DNA from: Ensifer sp. BR816
GTDB lineage: Bacteria; Pseudomonadota; Alphaproteobacteria; Rhizobiales; Rhizobiaceae
Direction of reading: 5' to 3'
Length of the DNA stretch: 64,000 nucleotides
Assembly (NCBI RefSeq): GCF_000378985.1
Contig: NZ_KB905370.1
Coordinates: 4,958,799 to 5,022,798 of the forward strand
A model generated the notes under the pieces. It saw only the letters and a program-made list of their open reading frames with translations, was not told where the DNA came from and made no database searches. How positions within the stretch are numbered: position 1 is the stretch's first letter; each line of letters begins with the position of its first letter. The position numbers and the translations under genes were made by a program. Below are positions 61,952 through 64,000 of this stretch, in pieces.

Positions 61952-62131
61952 TCAGCGCTGAATGAAATCGGCGTAGATCTGGGCCGGACGGCATGTGGTG
62001 TGGGCCAGGCCGATGGCCGTCAGTTGCTCGTTGGCGACAGCGCCAAAGCTATTGTACGGCGTCCGCAGAGCGACGCGGGCCTGACGAAGCGTCTCGAAGC
62101 TGCTGTGAATCGGACGAAAACGGGCAGTCAT
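61952..62131 (-). CDS. Small protein of unknown function, 59 aa
   Basis: ATG at 62131, TGA at 61952-61954. Sequence: MTARFRPIHSSFETLRQARV, ALRTPYNSFGAVANEQLTAI, GLAHTTCRPAQIYADFIQR. AAGGA lies 8 bases before the ATG. One Cys; no membrane segment. I do not recognise a domain. The upstream region runs to the dispersed repeat at 62255. It heads a possible two-gene operon with the 45-aa gene. Confidence 0.6.
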   Translation of the reverse strand: MTARFRPIHSSFETLRQARVALRTPYNSFGAVANEQLTAIGLAHTTCRPAQIYADFIQR

Positions 62132-62254
62132 GGTTCAATTCCTTAATCCATTCCTCCCGTTGCTCCATATTGCGATGCAGCATGACTTTTGCAACGCATC
62201 AAAACGCGGCGCTGACCTGCGCAAATTGCATGGCTTTGTTCATTTTTCCTTCAC

Positions 62255-62358
62255 CTACAGCGCCGCGCGTCTTATGAGACGCGCAAAGGTCGCTGTAGCA
62301 CTTCGAATTGCTGCATGTCTTTGTCCTTAAATCGAGATCGATTTAAGGAGACATGCAG
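62255..62358 (-). repeat. Dispersed two-hairpin intergenic repeat, copy 5 (inverted)
   Basis: On the plus strand it reads CTACAGCGCC then GCGCGTCTTATGAGACGCGC, AAAGGTCGCTGTAG, CACTTCGAATTGCTGCATGTC and GACATGCAG, the mirror of copy 1. Outer arms CTACAGCG and CGCTGTAG pair perfectly. The left module also has an internal palindrome, TTAAATCGAGATCGATTTAA. It sits 15 bases from the glycosylase stop. Confidence 0.88.
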
Positions 62359-62373
62359 TAGGAGCGAGGCGCG

Positions 62374-63258
62374 TCAGCCCCCGATCCGGGCCTTGAAGGC
62401 GAGGAGATCCTGCCAGGCGAAACGCTTGTTGACCGGCGCGGTGATGAGGTCCTGGGGATGCAGCGTCGCCAGCGCCGGCACGATGTGGCCGCCGGCGGCA
62501 AGCTCGCGCCATTGCCCTCTCGTCTGATGGATCGTTTCGTTGGTGCCGAAGAAGAAGCGGGCCGTGAAATTGCCGAGAAGGAGCAGGTGCCTGGGCTCGG
62601 CGAGTGCAATCTGCCGCTCGATGAAGGGACGGCAGATGTCGGCCTCCCGTCCGCTCGGCACGCGGTTGCCGGGCGGCCGCCAGGGCACGACATTGCCGAG
62701 CAGCACGTCCGACCTCGAAAGGCCGATGCCGGAGAGCATGCGCTCGAGCATATCGCCGTGTCTGCCGGCGAAGGGCTGGCCGTCCCGGTCGTCTTCCGCA
62801 TAGGGCATCGGCCCGACGATCATGATACCGGACGCGCCGCGACTGTCCGCGAAAACGAGGTTGCGGGCGCTGTTCTTGAGGTTGCAGCCGGTAAACGCCT
62901 CCATTGCCGTGCGCAGTTCTGGGAGAGATCGCGCACTTTCGGCGGCGAATCGCGCCTCGCTGATCGCCTGCTCGTCTGGGATTGCGACCGCCGGCGGAGT
63001 GATTGCCGGCGCGGCGGGAAGGGCGTCCCGGGCCTTGCCGGGCGTTGCCTGCGAGCGTCGACCGCTCTGCGTCTCCGGCGAGGCGGCCTGCTGAACTTTG
63101 CGCACAGCCCCCACGTCGACGCGTTTGGCCTTGATCGCTTCGAATTCCTCCAGTCGATCGACGGGCGCGTCTTCAAGCAACCATTCGACGCCCGCCTCCG
63201 CATGGAAAGCGAGAAGCGCGGCGAGTTCCGAATGGGAAAGGTCGTTGGCCGAGATCAT
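62374..63258 (-). CDS. Uracil-DNA glycosylase family protein (family 4/5-like)
   Basis: A 294-residue protein: a variable N-terminal ~110 residues, then the UDG core: GIMIVGPMPYAEDDRDGQPFAGRHGDMLERMLSGIGLSRSDVLLGNVVPWRPPGNR (motif 1 G-x-x-P-x-x-x-E-D-x-x-G-x-P-F-x-G) and ALATLHPQDLITAPVNKRFAWQDLLAFK (motif 2 H-P). It removes uracil from DNA if active. Only two Cys are present (GCNLK and DICRPF), while the 4Fe-4S enzymes of this family use four, so the cluster is probably lost. GCNLK-N-S-A-R-N-L-V-F replaces the usual CxxCxL. No evident operon. Confidence 0.83.
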   Translation of the reverse strand: MISANDLSHSELAALLAFHAEAGVEWLLEDAPVDRLEEFEAIKAKRVDVGAVRKVQQAASPETQSGRRSQATPGKARDALPAAPAITPPAVAIPDEQAISEARFAAESARSLPELRTAMEAFTGCNLKNSARNLVFADSRGASGIMIVGPMPYAEDDRDGQPFAGRHGDMLERMLSGIGLSRSDVLLGNVVPWRPPGNRVPSGREADICRPFIERQIALAEPRHLLLLGNFTARFFFGTNETIHQTRGQWRELAAGGHIVPALATLHPQDLITAPVNKRFAWQDLLAFKARIGG

Positions 63259-63308
63259 GGGCGGAATTTAACAGATCGGCCAACGCGGTCCAGCAGGGGG
63301 CCGGACAT

Positions 63309-64000
63309 TTACGCAGCAATCGTCCAGGTCGTGATATCCTCCCTCTCGCCGATGAGAGCGAGCCCGTGGGCGATCGACAGGAGTTCTCCGCCGCTTTCGA
63401 TCCGCTGCTCGCCGAAGCGATTGTCGAAAAGCCGGCGGACGGCGGGCACGAAGGACGTGCCGCCCGTCAGGAAGATCCTGTCGATATCGGCCGGCGCAGT
63501 CGCCGTTGTTGCGAGCACCTCGTCGAGGGCGGCCTCGATGCGGGCGAGATCAGGCGAGATCCAGGCCTCGAAATCCTGGCGGCGAACCGTCCGCCGCGAG
63601 CGCTCGCCAAGCGGCGCGAAGAAGAACTCGGTTTCCTCCTCCTGCGACAGCCGCATCTTCGTGGCCGAGACCGCCTGATACAGCGGATAGCCTTCGTCGT
63701 GGTCGATCAGGTCGACGAAAGCCTCCAGCTTCTCCGGTTCCAGGCTCGTGCGGACAAGCTTCTTCAGTTCTGCGAAGTCCTTCAGCGTCTTGAAGATCGA
63801 GAGCTGATTCCAGCGACCAAAATTGGCGTAGTAACTCGACGGGACCTCAAGCAGCTTGTCGAAGCTCTTGAACAGACTCCCCTTTCCGATGAGCGGGGCG
63901 ACGATGTTGTCGATGATGCGGAAGTCGAAGTGATCGCCGGCAACGCCGACGCCGGAATGGCCGACCGGCGTTGCGACCAGGCGCCCGCCGTGGCTCTCGA
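63309..64000 (-). CDS. Hsp70-family protein (YegD-like), N-terminus beyond window
   Basis: The frame is open to the right edge of the window, so 230 C-terminal residues are visible. HGGRLVATPVGHSGVGVAGDHFDFRIIDNIVAPLIGKGS holds the phosphate-binding and adenosine loops of the actin-like ATPase fold: G-V-x-V-A-G-D-x-F-D. Later VDLIDHDEGYPLYQAVSATKMRLSQEEETEFFF and RIFLTGGTSFVPAVRRLFDNRFGE (the G-G-x-S/T-x-x-P-x-V loop) are typical of YegD. It lacks a substrate-binding domain in the visible part, ending in DITTWTIAA. An ATG at 63656 is not a real start: homology continues upstream. Confidence 0.88.
   Translation of the reverse strand, partial: ESHGGRLVATPVGHSGVGVAGDHFDFRIIDNIVAPLIGKGSLFKSFDKLLEVPSSYYANFGRWNQLSIFKTLKDFAELKKLVRTSLEPEKLEAFVDLIDHDEGYPLYQAVSATKMRLSQEEETEFFFAPLGERSRRTVRRQDFEAWISPDLARIEAALDEVLATTATAPADIDRIFLTGGTSFVPAVRRLFDNRFGEQRIESGGELLSIAHGLALIGEREDITTWTIAA

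Noticed and set aside
1..64000. CRISPR arrays, insertion sequences, prophage, integrative elements, tRNA or rRNA genes
   Set aside because: No regularly spaced direct repeats, transposase, integrase, att-like duplication or clover-leaf sequence was seen; composition is even.

Overview
The window is GC-rich (low to mid 60s percent by eye), densely coded chromosomal DNA from an alphaproteobacterium of the order Hyphomicrobiales. The gene content and order fit Sinorhizobium/Ensifer best: sodB, mucR, feuN-feuP-feuQ, the ccmI-E-F-H (cycHJKL) operon, degP with a two-component system, then glnE, pleC and pepN. I see no tRNA, rRNA, CRISPR array, transposase, integrase or attachment site. Both ends cut a gene: an ilvE-type aminotransferase on the left and an Hsp70-like gene on the right.

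Layout. 1-19.9 kb holds single genes and short operons of metabolism and stress: aminotransferase, a frameshifted glyoxalase-like gene, sodB, a WYL regulator divergent from a LysE exporter, a cytochrome c' and diheme cytochrome c pair, a MerR regulator, a class A beta-lactamase, PQQ glucose dehydrogenase, SelO, a homocysteine methyltransferase family protein, oligopeptidase B and a uspA/dksA-like/hemolysin III group. 20.4-26.4 kb is a seven-gene Mrp/Mnh/Pha2-type cation/proton antiporter operon whose genes overlap or nearly abut. 26.4-28.4 kb has mucR behind a long structured leader, sufE and a DUF5330 gene. 28.9-36.5 kb carries a PleC/DivJ/PdhS-type kinase overlapping a peptidoglycan-binding protein, plus several small or poorly known proteins (DUF1491, DUF2336, SH3b, DUF883, a 56-aa protein, a DUF1214/DUF1254 pair). 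36.6-40.1 kb has a bifunctional penicillin-binding protein, a YcgN-like protein, a YjbR-like protein and a 46-aa gene with its own terminator. 40.7-55.1 kb is an envelope and respiration block: feuNPQ, a lipoprotein, four cytochrome c maturation genes, degP, a second two-component system and glnE. 55.1-64 kb has pleC, pepN, a DMT permease, two small genes, a uracil-DNA glycosylase and the Hsp70-like gene.

Common threads are envelope homeostasis (FeuNPQ, DegP, the PBP, the PG-binding and SH3b proteins, MucR) and cell-cycle control (PleC, a second PdhS-like kinase, two CtrA-like boxes, a GANTC cluster upstream of pleC). c-type cytochrome genes in the left part would depend on the maturation operon in the right part.

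The main points beyond routine annotation are five copies of a dispersed two-hairpin intergenic repeat with a conserved right half and interchangeable left half; three short genes (46, 45 and 59 aa) that are easy to miss; the GANTC cluster at pleC; CtrA-like and FixK-like boxes; a perfect operator-like palindrome between the WYL regulator and the LysE gene; the leader structures of mucR; and a CA-dinucleotide frameshift in the glyoxalase-like gene. I did not find a convincing wholly new multi-gene system.
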